64,000 nt of DNA from positions 1,798,001 to 1,862,000 of the forward strand of contig NZ_CP019327.1 in NCBI RefSeq assembly GCF_001971705.1, written 5' to 3'. Below are positions 35,250 to 43,916 of the stretch, one piece after another. Position 1 is the first letter of the stretch. Every line of letters begins with the position of its first letter. The stretch comes from Natronorubrum daqingense. Lineage in GTDB: Archaea; Halobacteriota; Halobacteria; Halobacteriales; Natrialbaceae. The position numbers were made by a program, and so were the translations under genes. The notes under the pieces were generated by a model that was given only the letters and a program-made list of their open reading frames with translations, did no database searches and was not told where the DNA came from.

Positions 35250-36530
35250 TCACGACCGTCGGCGTTCGCACTCGAGGACGGCCTCCGTAAGCACCGAAAC
35301 GCCGATTTCGAGACTCGCCTCGTCGATATCGAACGTCGGCGTCTGGTGATTCGTCGGGTGGTCGGTGCCGACGAGAACGTAGGTCGCGAGGCCGCCCGAC
35401 TCCTGGACGCGCTCCATCAGGTACGTCGCGTCCTCGCTCGCACCAAGTTCTGCGGTATCGACGACCCGAGTAACGCCGTCGGTTCGTCGCGCGACGGAAC
35501 CGACGAGGTCGCGAAGTTCGGGGTCGCTGTCGACGCTCGGCGACTCGCTGATCACGCGCGGGGTCACGTCACAGTCGTGCATCTCCGCGGCGGCGTAGCA
35601 GACGCGCTCGAGTTCGGTTCGCGTGTACTCCATCAGGGCCGTCGTCTCGCCGCGAACTTCGCCCTCGAGGGTAATCTCCTCGGCGATGACGTTGCTCGCG
35701 GTGCCGCCTTCGACGGAGCCGAAGTTCACGCGCGTCATGCCGTCGTTGTGACGAGGAATCGCGTAGCCGTTTTGAATCGCCGTCGCGAGCGCCTGCATGG
35801 CGTTCGCCCCTTCGTTCGGGGCCGTGCCGGCGTGGGCGCTCGCCCCCTCGAACGTGGCGGTGATGTGAGCCATGGCTAGGGGTTTTTCGACGCCGGCGAC
35901 GACGGTTCCCGTCGGCTGGCCCAGGCCGAGGTGGACGGCGAAGAGGTCGTCGACCCCCTCGAGATAGCCGCCTTCGGCCATCGCCTTGCCACCTCCTGAA
36001 ATCTCTTCGGCGGGCTGGAAGAACACCGTGAACGTTCCCGAGAAGTCGCTGTCCCGGACCGCCTCGAGCGTTCCCAACCCCATCGAGATGTGGGCGTCGT
36101 GCCCGCAGGCGTGCATGTAGCCGTCGTGTTCTGACCGAAATCCTTCGTCCGCGGGTCGGTGACCGGCCTCCGTCGACTCCTCGATTGCCGTTGCGTCCAT
36201 GTCGACCCGAAGGCCGACCGAGGGGCCCTCGCCGCACTCGAGGACCGCGACGACGCCCGTGTGTCCGTCGGCCGTCAACTCGAGGATGTCGTCTCGAACG
36301 CCGGCTTCGCGGGCTCGCTCGAGCCACGGCTCGATCTCTTCCTCATCGGGAACGGCCATCCGCGCGTCGCTCGCGAGACACTCCCGACCGACGGCGACCT
36401 CGTCGACGCCAATTCGCTCGAGTTCCGCGACGATTCGATCGGTCGTCCGAAACTCCCGCCACCCGGGTTCGGGGTGGCGGTGAAACTCCCGGCGGAGTTC
36501 CGACAGCCGAGTGCGTACGTCGTAGGACAT
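35250..36530 (-). CDS. M20 amidohydrolase, AbgA-like (copy 2)
   Basis: A 426-residue paralogue of the enzyme at 26879 with the same order of motifs: RREFHRHPEPGWREF, RMAVPDEEEIEPW, RVDMDATAIEE, HACGHDAHI, QPAEEISGG and TSAHAGTAPNEG-like dimerisation strand. It lacks the low-complexity tail. It lies downstream of RidA and the diaminobutyrate-type aminotransferase on the same strand, so the three may form one transcription unit. The likely reaction is hydrolysis of an N-acyl amino acid, then transamination of the free amine. The substrate is inference. Confidence 0.88.
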   Translation of the reverse strand: MSYDVRTRLSELRREFHRHPEPGWREFRTTDRIVAELERIGVDEVAVGRECLASDARMAVPDEEEIEPWLERAREAGVRDDILELTADGHTGVVAVLECGEGPSVGLRVDMDATAIEESTEAGHRPADEGFRSEHDGYMHACGHDAHISMGLGTLEAVRDSDFSGTFTVFFQPAEEISGGGKAMAEGGYLEGVDDLFAVHLGLGQPTGTVVAGVEKPLAMAHITATFEGASAHAGTAPNEGANAMQALATAIQNGYAIPRHNDGMTRVNFGSVEGGTASNVIAEEITLEGEVRGETTALMEYTRTELERVCYAAAEMHDCDVTPRVISESPSVDSDPELRDLVGSVARRTDGVTRVVDTAELGASEDATYLMERVQESGGLATYVLVGTDHPTNHQTPTFDIDEASLEIGVSVLTEAVLECERRRS

Positions 36531-36632
36531 TCTTGGCGGTGATAGGAACGGACCCCACTTAACCGTACTCGATACTCGAATACGCGGAGGAGACTCGGAA
36601 ACGCGGAGATAACGGTGAGAGCGGCGAGCGGG

Positions 36633-37022
36633 TCAGCCGAGGTACGCGGTCGCGTCCAGTTCGACGCGAACGTCCTCGGGAAGTCGCGAGACTTCCACGC
36701 AGACGCGGGCAGGCGGTTCCTCGCCGAATTGCTCGCCGTAGGCCTCGTTGACCCGCTCGTAGTCCGCGAGGTCGGTCAGATAGACGGTGACTTTGACGAC
36801 GTCATCGAGTCCGTCGCCGCCGACCTCGTCGACGACCGCCGCAATGTTCTCGAGGACGCGGTCGGTCTGGGCCTGAATGTCCCCCTCCACCACGTCGCCC
36901 GTCTCCGGGTCGACGGGGCCGTAGCCGGAGACGTAGAGGGTGTCGCCGGCCAGTACACCCTGGGAGTAGGGGTTGTCGTTGCTCGGTGCGCCGTCGGTTT
37001 CGATGGATTCTGTGTCGGACAT
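36633..37022 (-). CDS. ridA: RidA family enamine/imine deaminase
   Basis: A 129-residue RidA/YjgF/UK114 protein. It has the family features GDTLYVSGYGPVDPETG, a QTDRVLENI helix and the C-terminal RVCVEVSRLPEDVRVELDA with the catalytic Arg. RidA hydrolyses the reactive 2-aminoacrylate or aminocrotonate released by PLP dehydratases and aminotransferases, preventing damage to other PLP enzymes. Its place between a class III aminotransferase and an amidohydrolase, with a threonine-dehydratase-like gene nearby, fits that duty. Confidence 0.93.
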   Translation of the reverse strand: MSDTESIETDGAPSNDNPYSQGVLAGDTLYVSGYGPVDPETGDVVEGDIQAQTDRVLENIAAVVDEVGGDGLDDVVKVTVYLTDLADYERVNEAYGEQFGEEPPARVCVEVSRLPEDVRVELDATAYLG

Positions 37023-37088
37023 GGAAACGGTCGAATCGCGTGTCAGTCGGTGAACGATGGGAAGTGAGTCTGCGGGTCGGGTCAGTGC

Positions 37089-38462
37089 TCAGGTTTCAGC
37101 CTCGACGGCGTGATCGATCGCCTCGACGACGACGTCCAGGGCTGTCTCCGCCAGATCGCGGGTGAGCACGAGCGGCGGGATGATTCGCAGGATGTTGCCG
37201 TGGCGGCCGGCCGTCCAGACGAGGACGCCGTGTTCGAAACAGTACTGTTGAATCGCGTCGACGAGGTCGTCGCCCGGATTACCGTCGCTGTCGACGAACT
37301 CGGCACCGATGAACAGCCCCTTGCCCCGCACGTCCGCGAGGTGGTAGGTCTCGTCTGCGGCCTCGAGCAGTCGATCTTGAATGTACTCGCCGAGGTCTCG
37401 AGCGTGCGCGAGCAGGTCGTGTTCCTGGATGTACTCGATGGCGCGGGTTCCGGCGCGCATGCCGACGACGTGGCCGCGATAGGTTCCGGCGTGGTCGCCC
37501 GACCCCCAGGTGTCGAGTTCTTCCTTGTACATCGTCGCCGAGAGCGGGAAGCCGACGCCGCCCAGCGCTTTCGCGGAGGTCATCGCGTCGGGCGTCACGC
37601 CCTCCCAGTCGCTGGCCCACCACTCGCCGGTGCGCCCGAGGCCGGTTTGAATCTCGTCGAAGACGAGCGTCACGTCGTTGTCGTCGGCGAGGTCACGAAG
37701 CCCTTGCAGGAATCCCTCCGGGGGCGTGACGATGCCGCCTTCTCCCTGAATCGGTTCGACGATGATTCCGGCCGGGTTCGCGAGGCCGCCGTAGGGGTCC
37801 TCGAGAATGGCCTGGACCTCCTCGAGGGCGTGATCGACCGACGCCTCGGGCGAGCGTCCCTCTCGGAACGGGTAGGGGTAGGGCGCGTGGACCACGTCGG
37901 AGAGCAACGGCGTGTAGTGACCCTTGAACTTCTTGTTCGACGTGACGCTCATCGCGCCGGTCGTCGCGCCGTGATACGACCCGCGGAAGGCGATGAGGCC
38001 GTCGCCATCGGAGTTGTACTTCGAGAGCTTGATCGACGCCTCGATGGCGTCGCTGCCCGTTGGGCCACCGAAAACCACGCGGTTGTTCCCCTGCAACCCG
38101 GCGGGCGCGATTTCGTCGAGTTTCTCGATCAACTCGAGTCGCGCGTCGGTCGGGAAATCGACCGTGTGGACGAACTTGTCGGCTTGCTCGTGGACGGCCT
38201 CGAGCACGTAGGGGTTCGAGTGGCCGACGTTGAGCACGCCGATCCCGGCGAAGAGGTCGATGTAGGTGTTGCCGTCGGCGTCGCGAACGGTCGCCCCTTT
38301 GCCCTCCTCGAAGGCGATCGGAATGTCGTTCGGATAGGCGACCGCGCTACTGTCGATATTTTCCTGTTTCTCGAGTAGCGCCTGCGTGTTCGGTCCCGGG
38401 ACGCTGTCGACGTTCGGTGCGTCGTCGAAGTGAATCTCGTCTATCGGCGGTCCTGCCGTCAT
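37089..38462 (-). CDS. Class III aminotransferase, diaminobutyrate/DoeD-like
   Basis: A 457-residue PLP transaminase. Features pointing to the 2,4-diaminobutyrate/4-aminobutyrate branch are [49 protein letters not shown] and the segment [16 protein letters not shown]. The PLP lysine lies in MTSAKALGG. With 2-oxoglutarate it would turn diaminobutyrate into aspartate semialdehyde, the DoeD step of ectoine breakdown. It is only distantly like the aminotransferase at 30940, which has a different N-terminus and the Cys insert. It is the first gene of a probable unit with ridA and the M20 gene. Confidence 0.85.
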   Translation of the reverse strand: MTAGPPIDEIHFDDAPNVDSVPGPNTQALLEKQENIDSSAVAYPNDIPIAFEEGKGATVRDADGNTYIDLFAGIGVLNVGHSNPYVLEAVHEQADKFVHTVDFPTDARLELIEKLDEIAPAGLQGNNRVVFGGPTGSDAIEASIKLSKYNSDGDGLIAFRGSYHGATTGAMSVTSNKKFKGHYTPLLSDVVHAPYPYPFREGRSPEASVDHALEEVQAILEDPYGGLANPAGIIVEPIQGEGGIVTPPEGFLQGLRDLADDNDVTLVFDEIQTGLGRTGEWWASDWEGVTPDAMTSAKALGGVGFPLSATMYKEELDTWGSGDHAGTYRGHVVGMRAGTRAIEYIQEHDLLAHARDLGEYIQDRLLEAADETYHLADVRGKGLFIGAEFVDSDGNPGDDLVDAIQQYCFEHGVLVWTAGRHGNILRIIPPLVLTRDLAETALDVVVEAIDHAVEAET

Positions 38463-38497
38463 ACGTGATCCGAGGTGAAACAGGCACTAATAATTTG

Positions 38498-38514
38498 TCC
38501 ACAATATCCATGAA
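38498..38514. promoter_or_regulatory. Weak copy of the shared inverted repeat upstream of the DoeD-like gene
   Basis: TCCACA ATATC CATGAA has the same 6-5-6 layout and resembles the doeA copy (TACACA GTATC TGTGAA) at 12 of 17 positions, but its second half is poor against the perfect form. It lies just upstream of the TATA-like AAATTATTAG (minus strand, about 38,487-38,496). Confidence 0.35.
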
Positions 38515-38701
38515 GTGTGTATACGGATTTTGATTACAGGTTTGAACTCGAGTGCGGGGGGACCGAGAGAACGCCTCGTTGACGAACGTCTAAAACGGAT
38601 GTCGATGAAGTGGGATTCTGTGTCGAATGTAGGCGCTGATGAACAGATCAATACACGAGACGGAACAAAATTCCTTATAATCAGCGACCGAAGGGACGGG
38701 T

Positions 38702-39550
38702 ATGATCCCGCCGATCGCGAATCGGTTCGTCGCCGGGGAGTCCCCCGCGACGGTCCTCGAGCACGTGCGACGGCTCGACGACCGAAACGTCCGCGCTATC
38801 GTCAACCTGCTCGGGGAACATTACGACGACCGCGCGGACGTCCGCGCCGACGCTGCGACGTATCGCACGCTAATCGAAGACATCGCTCGGGCCAATCTCG
38901 AGGCCTGTCTCTCCGTCAAGCCGACCCAACTCGGTCTCGACCTCGGCGAGGACGTCTTTCGAGAGGAACTCGAGGGCCTCGTAGAGGCGGCCGTCGAACA
39001 CGGCGTTTTCGTCTGGGTCGACATGGAAGACCACACGACGACCGATGCGACACTTGACGCGTTCGAATCGCTCGCGGACGAGTACGGCGACGACGAGAAT
39101 CCCCGCCTCGGCGTCTGCGTCCAGGCGAACCTGAAACGCACCCGCGAGGACGTAGAACGCCTCGCCGACGTTCCGGGCAAGGTCCGCTTCGTCAAAGGAG
39201 CCTACGACGAACCAACGGACGTCGCCTATCAGGATTCAACGCGGGTCAACGAGGAGTACAGACGGTTGCTCGAGTACGCCTTCGAGCACTTCGACGGCGG
39301 AATTGCGGTCGGTAGTCACGATCCGGCGATGATCGATTACGCGATTTCGCTCCACGAGGAGTACGGGACCGAGTTCGAACTGCAGATGCTCATGGGCGTT
39401 CGCGAAGACGCGCAGGAAGCGCTCGCCCGGGAGTATCCCGTCTATCAGTACGTTCCCTTCGGCGATCGGTGGTCGTCGTACTTCTATCGACGGGTCACGG
39501 AGCGGAAGGAAAACCTCTGGTTCGCCCTCCGGGCCATTGTCGGGCGCTAA
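38702..39550 (+). CDS. putA: Proline dehydrogenase
   Basis: A 282-residue FAD enzyme that oxidises proline to pyrroline-5-carboxylate. The eight-stranded barrel motifs are visible: ACLSVKPTQLGLDLG, WVDMEDHTTTD, GVCVQANLKRT, FVKGAYDEP, GSHDPAMI, LQMLMGV and the C-terminal substrate-binding YVPFGDRWSSYFYRRVTERK. It is a monofunctional PRODH, not fused to the second enzyme of the pathway. It is divergent from the DoeD-like aminotransferase across 239 bp. Proline use fits a region devoted to nitrogen-containing compatible solutes. The symbol is used for the PRODH domain only. Confidence 0.93.
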   Translation: MIPPIANRFVAGESPATVLEHVRRLDDRNVRAIVNLLGEHYDDRADVRADAATYRTLIEDIARANLEACLSVKPTQLGLDLGEDVFREELEGLVEAAVEHGVFVWVDMEDHTTTDATLDAFESLADEYGDDENPRLGVCVQANLKRTREDVERLADVPGKVRFVKGAYDEPTDVAYQDSTRVNEEYRRLLEYAFEHFDGGIAVGSHDPAMIDYAISLHEEYGTEFELQMLMGVREDAQEALAREYPVYQYVPFGDRWSSYFYRRVTERKENLWFALRAIVGR

Positions 39551-39589
39551 AGGGAAGGGCTCATTAGCCCTTGGTGTGAGTCTGCGTAC

Positions 39590-40330
39590 ATGGCTTCGTG
39601 GAAGCGGGATTTCGCGAGTGGGCTGATCGTCCTCGGCCCGATTCTCGTCACCCTCTACGTTATTTACTGGCTCTACGGCTTCATCGCCGGGATCACACCC
39701 GGACTCATCCTCGAGGCGGAGGCCCTCGAACCACTAATCCCCGGTGACTCCGGACAGGCCCAGCAGTCACGCGAGGAACTCGCACGGTTCCTTCGCGTCG
39801 TCGTCGCGTTGACCGTCTTCACCATCCTCACCTTTTCCGTCGGCTACCTCATGCGAACCGCCGTCGGCGGCCTCTTCGAACGGGTCGTCGACAACGTCGC
39901 GAACCGCGTCCCCGTTATGCGAGTCGTCTACAACGCCTCGAAAATGGCCGCCGAAACCGCCTTCGGCGAGCAGGAATCCCTCCAGACGCCCGTCAAACTC
40001 GAGACGTGGAACGGGCTGCGAATGACGGCGTTCAAAACCGGCAAGACGACCGACGACGGCCGCGAAGTGTTGTTCTTACCGACCTCGCCGAACATCACCA
40101 CTGGGTTCGTCATCGAAGTCGAATCCGATCGCATCACCGTCCTCGAGGAAGACGTCGAAGACGCCCTTACACGCGTCCTGAGCGCCGGATTCGGCGACGC
40201 GAACCGAACGCGGGGCATGGAAGCCGGCGTCTCCATCGACGTCGTCGACGAGACGAACGTCGACTCCTTCGAGGAATCGACGCGACGCGAATTCGACCGA
40301 GAGCCGACCGATAACGCTGACGACGACTGA
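39590..40330 (+). CDS. DUF502 family membrane protein
   Basis: A 246-residue protein with two N-terminal membrane helices (SGLIVLGPILVTLYVIYWLYGF and VVALTVFTILTFSVGYLMRT), followed by the DUF502 signature VYNASKMAAETAFG and VLFLPTSPNITTGFVIEV. The family occurs in bacteria, plants (COV proteins) and haloarchaea; its role is unknown. The acidic tail is cytoplasmic. It starts 39 bp after proline dehydrogenase on the same strand. Confidence 0.88.
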   Translation: MASWKRDFASGLIVLGPILVTLYVIYWLYGFIAGITPGLILEAEALEPLIPGDSGQAQQSREELARFLRVVVALTVFTILTFSVGYLMRTAVGGLFERVVDNVANRVPVMRVVYNASKMAAETAFGEQESLQTPVKLETWNGLRMTAFKTGKTTDDGREVLFLPTSPNITTGFVIEVESDRITVLEEDVEDALTRVLSAGFGDANRTRGMEAGVSIDVVDETNVDSFEESTRREFDREPTDNADDD

Positions 40331-40338
40331 CCGCAGAA

Positions 40339-41529
40339 TTAGATTCCCTGACTCATCAGGTGACTGCGCAACACGTCGCCTTCTTTGTTCCCGGCAGTCG
40401 TGTTCACGATGACGACCGTCTCGTCGCCGTCGAACGCGCCGTTTTCGGCGAGTTGCCAGACGCCAGCGGCCGCCGTGGCTGGACTCGGTGCCATTTCGAG
40501 ACCCTCGTGAGCGGCGACCTGCACGCCGGCCTCGAGAATATCCGTGTCGTCGACGGTGACGCCACCGCCGTCGGTCGCCGCGAGCGCCTCGAGTACGCGG
40601 GAACTCGCCGGGGGATCGGCGATCTCGAGTTCGCCGCAGATAGTGTCCGGGGTCTCGACCGGCTCGTGGGTTTCGCGATCGTTCTCGCTGGCTTCGACGA
40701 TGGGTGCACAGCCCGCCGGTTGGGCGGCGTAGAGACCCGGGAGTTCGTCGACGAGGCCGAGTTCGCGGAGTTCGGTGGCGGCTTTGTACGCCCCCGCGAG
40801 ACCGAGGCCGAGCCCGGTCGGATAACAGACGACGTCGGGGACCGACCACTCGAGCTGCTCGACGAGTTCGTACAGCGTCGTCTTTGCGCCTTCGTGACGG
40901 TAGGGGTTGTCGAACGCCTGGAGAGAGTGCCAGTCGTCGTGTTCCCCACAGGCCTCCTCGAAGGCACCGACGGCGTCGTCGTAGCGGCCACCGACGACGT
41001 TCATGTCGCCGCCGTGGACGTTGATCATCGCCTTGTTCGAGAAACTCGAGCGCGAGGGGACGTAGGTGTGTGACTCGAGGCCGGCCCGTCCGGCGTAGGC
41101 GGCGGCCGACTGTCCGCCGTTGCCCGTCGAGGCGAGTGCGACGTCGTTCGCGTCGCGACCAGCGCCAGCAGTGACGGCGAGCGATTGGCCGCGATCCGTC
41201 GTCGATCCCGTCGGGTTTCGACCCTCGTCTTTGAGGTAGACGGATTCGACGCCCAGTTCGTCCGCGAGGGACGGACAGGGAACGAGCGCGGTCGCCCCTT
41301 CGTTCATCGTCACCGCGGACGAACGCGAGAACGGGAGCAGTTCTTCGTACCGCCACTGGGTGTCGAACGGTCGGGAAGCGAAGGTCTCGCGACTCACGTT
41401 GATGGCGTCGTAGTCGTAGGTCGGATCGAGTGACCCGCCGCAGTCGGGACACGCCTGCACGTCGGGGCCGTCGTGGATCGATCCACACTCGAGACACTCG
41501 AGGCCGAGAAATGCGTCCGTCAGTTCCAT
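40339..41529 (-). CDS. Threonine synthase-like protein lacking the PLP lysine
   Basis: A 396-residue fold-type II protein with an N-terminal zinc-ribbon (CLECGSIHDG and CPDCGG) and the threonine-synthase layout: KDEGRNPTGS, ASTGNGGQSAAAYAGRAG, a glycine-rich phosphate loop (PTGLGLGLAGAY) and a NTTAGNKEG end. The family motif NPTGSFKDRG reads NPTGSTTDRG here, so the lysine forming the Schiff base with PLP is Thr. The DNA gives no sign of a frameshift. It may be inactive in threonine synthesis, a regulator or an enzyme with other chemistry. Confidence 0.82.
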   Translation of the reverse strand: MELTDAFLGLECLECGSIHDGPDVQACPDCGGSLDPTYDYDAINVSRETFASRPFDTQWRYEELLPFSRSSAVTMNEGATALVPCPSLADELGVESVYLKDEGRNPTGSTTDRGQSLAVTAGAGRDANDVALASTGNGGQSAAAYAGRAGLESHTYVPSRSSFSNKAMINVHGGDMNVVGGRYDDAVGAFEEACGEHDDWHSLQAFDNPYRHEGAKTTLYELVEQLEWSVPDVVCYPTGLGLGLAGAYKAATELRELGLVDELPGLYAAQPAGCAPIVEASENDRETHEPVETPDTICGELEIADPPASSRVLEALAATDGGGVTVDDTDILEAGVQVAAHEGLEMAPSPATAAAGVWQLAENGAFDGDETVVIVNTTAGNKEGDVLRSHLMSQGI

Positions 41530-41687
41530 ACTCGAGTGTTCGCGGCGCTGAACAAATGGGTGTTCATCGACGGAAGAGCGGTGGTCACCGGCGGGCGCGG
41601 GCGAGTACCGACGTGAAAACCATCGTCGTCACTCGAATTCGTCGAAAGCAGGAGATGAAGACCGCCAAACGCGTTAGTCCGTCGTCC

Positions 41688-41864
41688 TTAGTGGTCGCCG
41701 GTCTTCGACTGCCACTCGTACTCGCGGCGTTTGGCCGATTTGCCAAAGCCACACGACGAGCAGACCTTCTTCTTGGTGTGATACGATTTCTCTCCGCAGC
41801 GACGGCACTTCGTGTGTGTCGTCTTGTTCTTCTTTCCTTGGCTCGGGGTTCCTGCACCAGTCAT
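41688..41864 (-). CDS. rpl37e: Large ribosomal subunit protein eL37
   Basis: A 58-residue zinc-finger ribosomal protein. It starts [20 protein letters not shown] and has the CxxC pairs C20/C23 (CRRCG) and C35/C38 (CSSCGFGKS). The basic N-terminus and KRREYEWQ ending are standard for archaeal eL37. It is short enough to be missed by length cut-offs. Its ATG overlaps the stop of lsm by 4 bp, the arrangement conserved in haloarchaea. Confidence 0.95.
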   Translation of the reverse strand: MTGAGTPSQGKKNKTTHTKCRRCGEKSYHTKKKVCSSCGFGKSAKRREYEWQSKTGDH

Positions 41865-42088
41865 GGAGTGATCGAAACGACGTTATCGCCGCGTATAATG
41901 GTTGTGTCTTCGGCCGGCGACGTCTCGCCGGTGTCGCCCTCGAGCGGGATTGTTACGTCCTCGAGGACGAGATTCATGTGTTGATCGTAGCCGGCGAGGT
42001 CGCCGACGTACTCGTCGCCACTCTTGAGTCGTACCGTCACACGGTCGCCGAGCGACGCCTCGAGGACGTCAAGCGGTCGTCCACTCAT
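41861..42088 (-). CDS. lsm: Lsm (Sm-like) RNA-binding protein
   Basis: A 75-residue Sm-fold protein that forms a ring and binds U-rich RNA and small RNAs. The Sm1 motif [26 protein letters not shown] and the Sm2-like [10 protein letters not shown] are clear. The start is the ATG at 42088, preceded on the minus strand by TATA-like GATTAAGTG. It overlaps the downstream rpl37e gene (ATGA), so both proteins are made from one transcript. Confidence 0.95.
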   Translation of the reverse strand: MSGRPLDVLEASLGDRVTVRLKSGDEYVGDLAGYDQHMNLVLEDVTIPLEGDTGETSPAEDTTIIRGDNVVSITP

Positions 42089-42307
42089 ATAACAGAGCGC
42101 AGGTGATGGACACTTAATCGTACCGGTCCTGCGTCCGCAACGACCGGTTTGGACGGCGATGATCGCTCGGTTTCGCCAATAAATAGCACACCGATAGTGG
42201 CAACCGTCCGTCATGAGATCGTCGATTCCACGACCGAATGCCGACTGCGTCGCTCCGGCTATACACCCAACCCAACGGCTAAGTGCCCGCTCGTTGACCC
42301 CCTGCTC

Positions 42308-42622
42308 ATGGGAGAGAAGAAATTTACCCTCATCGAGTTGCATCTTGACGGAGACACCCAGTTCGGACTCGGAACGATTGACGGCGCCCTTCCGTTCGCC
42401 TCGAGTGGTGACGACACCGAAACGGAGTCGGAGTACGAGGCTGGCGAGGCCACAGACGAAGCTTCGGACGCAGAATCGGAAGACGGCTCGGGCGGAAAAG
42501 CCGTCGGCGCACTCGTCGCCCTCGTCGTCCTCGTCGCGGCGGGCGTCGCCGCCAAGAAGTTCCGCGGTGACGACGAGCCAGAACTCGAGGAGGAAGAACA
42601 GCCGGACGTTATCGTCAACTGA
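42308..42622 (+). CDS. Small membrane protein with acidic linker
   Basis: A 104-residue protein: a conserved-looking N-terminal strand region (MGEKKFTLIELHLDGDTQFG), an Asp/Glu/Ser-rich linker, one C-terminal membrane helix (GALVALVVLVAAGVAAKKF) and an acidic tail. The longer frame to 42149 is not needed; the ATG at 42308 starts the conserved part. Similar proteins are common in haloarchaea, but no function is known to me. Confidence 0.7.
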   Translation: MGEKKFTLIELHLDGDTQFGLGTIDGALPFASSGDDTETESEYEAGEATDEASDAESEDGSGGKAVGALVALVVLVAAGVAAKKFRGDDEPELEEEEQPDVIVN

Positions 42623-42689
42623 CCCAATCTAACGCGAATCGACCCGCTCGGCCGAACGCTTTTGCGCGTGCTTCCCGTATCCGGTATTC

Positions 42690-43652
42690 GTGAACCTCTA
42701 TCGTAGCGCCCGGGCCGTTGCCGGGGCATCCGGCGATGACGTCATCGATTGGGAGTCGGCCGCCGACGCCGCCAAGGCGGTGACCGACCCCGGCTCGCTC
42801 GAGCTCGAGGCGGGCGAGCGCGAGGCCTACGCTCGCGACGTGCGAGAGGCGCGAGACGCCGTGCGAACGGTGGCGAACGTCGAGTTCGACGTTCCCGACA
42901 CCGTCGAGATCCAGAACCGCCACCACTGGATCGACGCCAATATCGCGACCTTCGAACGCGTGATGGAGACGCTCGAGCAGCAAGTTCCCCCCGGCACGTT
43001 TCCCGGCGTCGCCCGAACGATCAATACGGGCACGATGACCGTGCTTCTCGCTTTCCTCGGCCGGAACGTCCTCGGCCAGTACGACCCCCTCCTCCTTGCG
43101 GAGACGCCCGAAGACGACCACGCGCTGTACTTCGTCAGGCCGAACATTCTAAGCGCCGCCGACAAACTGAACGTCGACCCGGACCGATTCCGCCGCTGGA
43201 TCGCCTTCCACGAAGTGACCCACGCCGCGGAGTTCGGGGCCGCCCCGTGGCTCTCCGATCACCTCGAGTCGCGGATGGAAGCCGGCATCGCGACGCTCAC
43301 GGAGGGCTCGTTCGACCGCGCCGCGTTCCGCGATCTCGACGCCGCAATGACGGTCGTCGAGGGCTACGCGGAACTGCTGATGGATCACGCCTTCGACGAC
43401 GAGTACGCGGATCTACGCCGGAAACTCGACGCACGACGGCAGGGTCGGGGGCCGCTTCAGCAGCTGTTCCGTCGATTGCTCGGGCTCGGCCTCAAAGAGC
43501 GACAGTACGAGCGTGGCAAGAACTTCTTCGAGACGGTCGTCGAGAGCGCCGACCTCGAGACGGCGAGCGTCGTCTGGGAGGGCCCGGCACAGTTGCCGAC
43601 GCAAGACGAACTCGACGATCCGACGCTGTGGCTGCAGCGCGTCGATCGGTGA
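42690..43652 (+). CDS. Zincin-like metalloprotease family protein (DUF2342-like)
   Basis: A 320-residue protein with a zinc-protease motif HEVTH (about residues 172-176, in FHEVTHAAEF) and a downstream Glu-containing helix (VVEGYAELLMDHAF). This matches the zinc-dependent protease family often labelled coenzyme-F420-associated in actinobacteria (DUF2342). The start is GTG at 42690, 67 bp after the preceding gene. Substrate unknown. Confidence 0.8.
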   Translation: MNLYRSARAVAGASGDDVIDWESAADAAKAVTDPGSLELEAGEREAYARDVREARDAVRTVANVEFDVPDTVEIQNRHHWIDANIATFERVMETLEQQVPPGTFPGVARTINTGTMTVLLAFLGRNVLGQYDPLLLAETPEDDHALYFVRPNILSAADKLNVDPDRFRRWIAFHEVTHAAEFGAAPWLSDHLESRMEAGIATLTEGSFDRAAFRDLDAAMTVVEGYAELLMDHAFDDEYADLRRKLDARRQGRGPLQQLFRRLLGLGLKERQYERGKNFFETVVESADLETASVVWEGPAQLPTQDELDDPTLWLQRVDR

Positions 43653-43803
43653 GACAGTCGTTTCGATATCGCTCCGTCTCTCCTCGTTTCGATTGTAGCA
43701 GTAGATAGTAGCACGACCTCTTTAGTCAGGAGTTCGCCTGAACCTGAATTAGGAAGTTCGATAACCGTGTGCGAATCGAACACGAGCATTCGCGCGAACG
43801 AGC

Positions 43804-43916
43804 GGTCCGAAGGACCCGGTAGTGAGCGCGATTCGCCGGTCGAGCGAAGCGAGACCGGCTTTTTGGCATGAACGGGTTTTCGTCGAGCGGTGCGCCAAGC
43901 GCACCCGAGACGAAAA
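43804..43916. repeat. Cluster of three inverted repeats (hairpins) in a gene-free region
   Basis: The 328-bp gap at 43653-43980 holds no convincing gene but has three hairpins: GGTCC-GAA-GGACC (43804-43816); CCGGTC...GACCGG (43836-43858) followed by CTTTTT, terminator-like; and GGTGCGC-CAA-GCGCACC (43889-43905) nested inside TTTTCGTC...GACGAAAA (43877-43916). A T-run follows only the second. This could be a structured transcript end or a REP-like element. Confidence 0.6.

Noticed and set aside
37110..38378. A 422-codon plus-strand frame opposite the DoeD-like aminotransferase
   Set aside because: Antisense shadow. It mirrors the aminotransferase codons and has no start signals.
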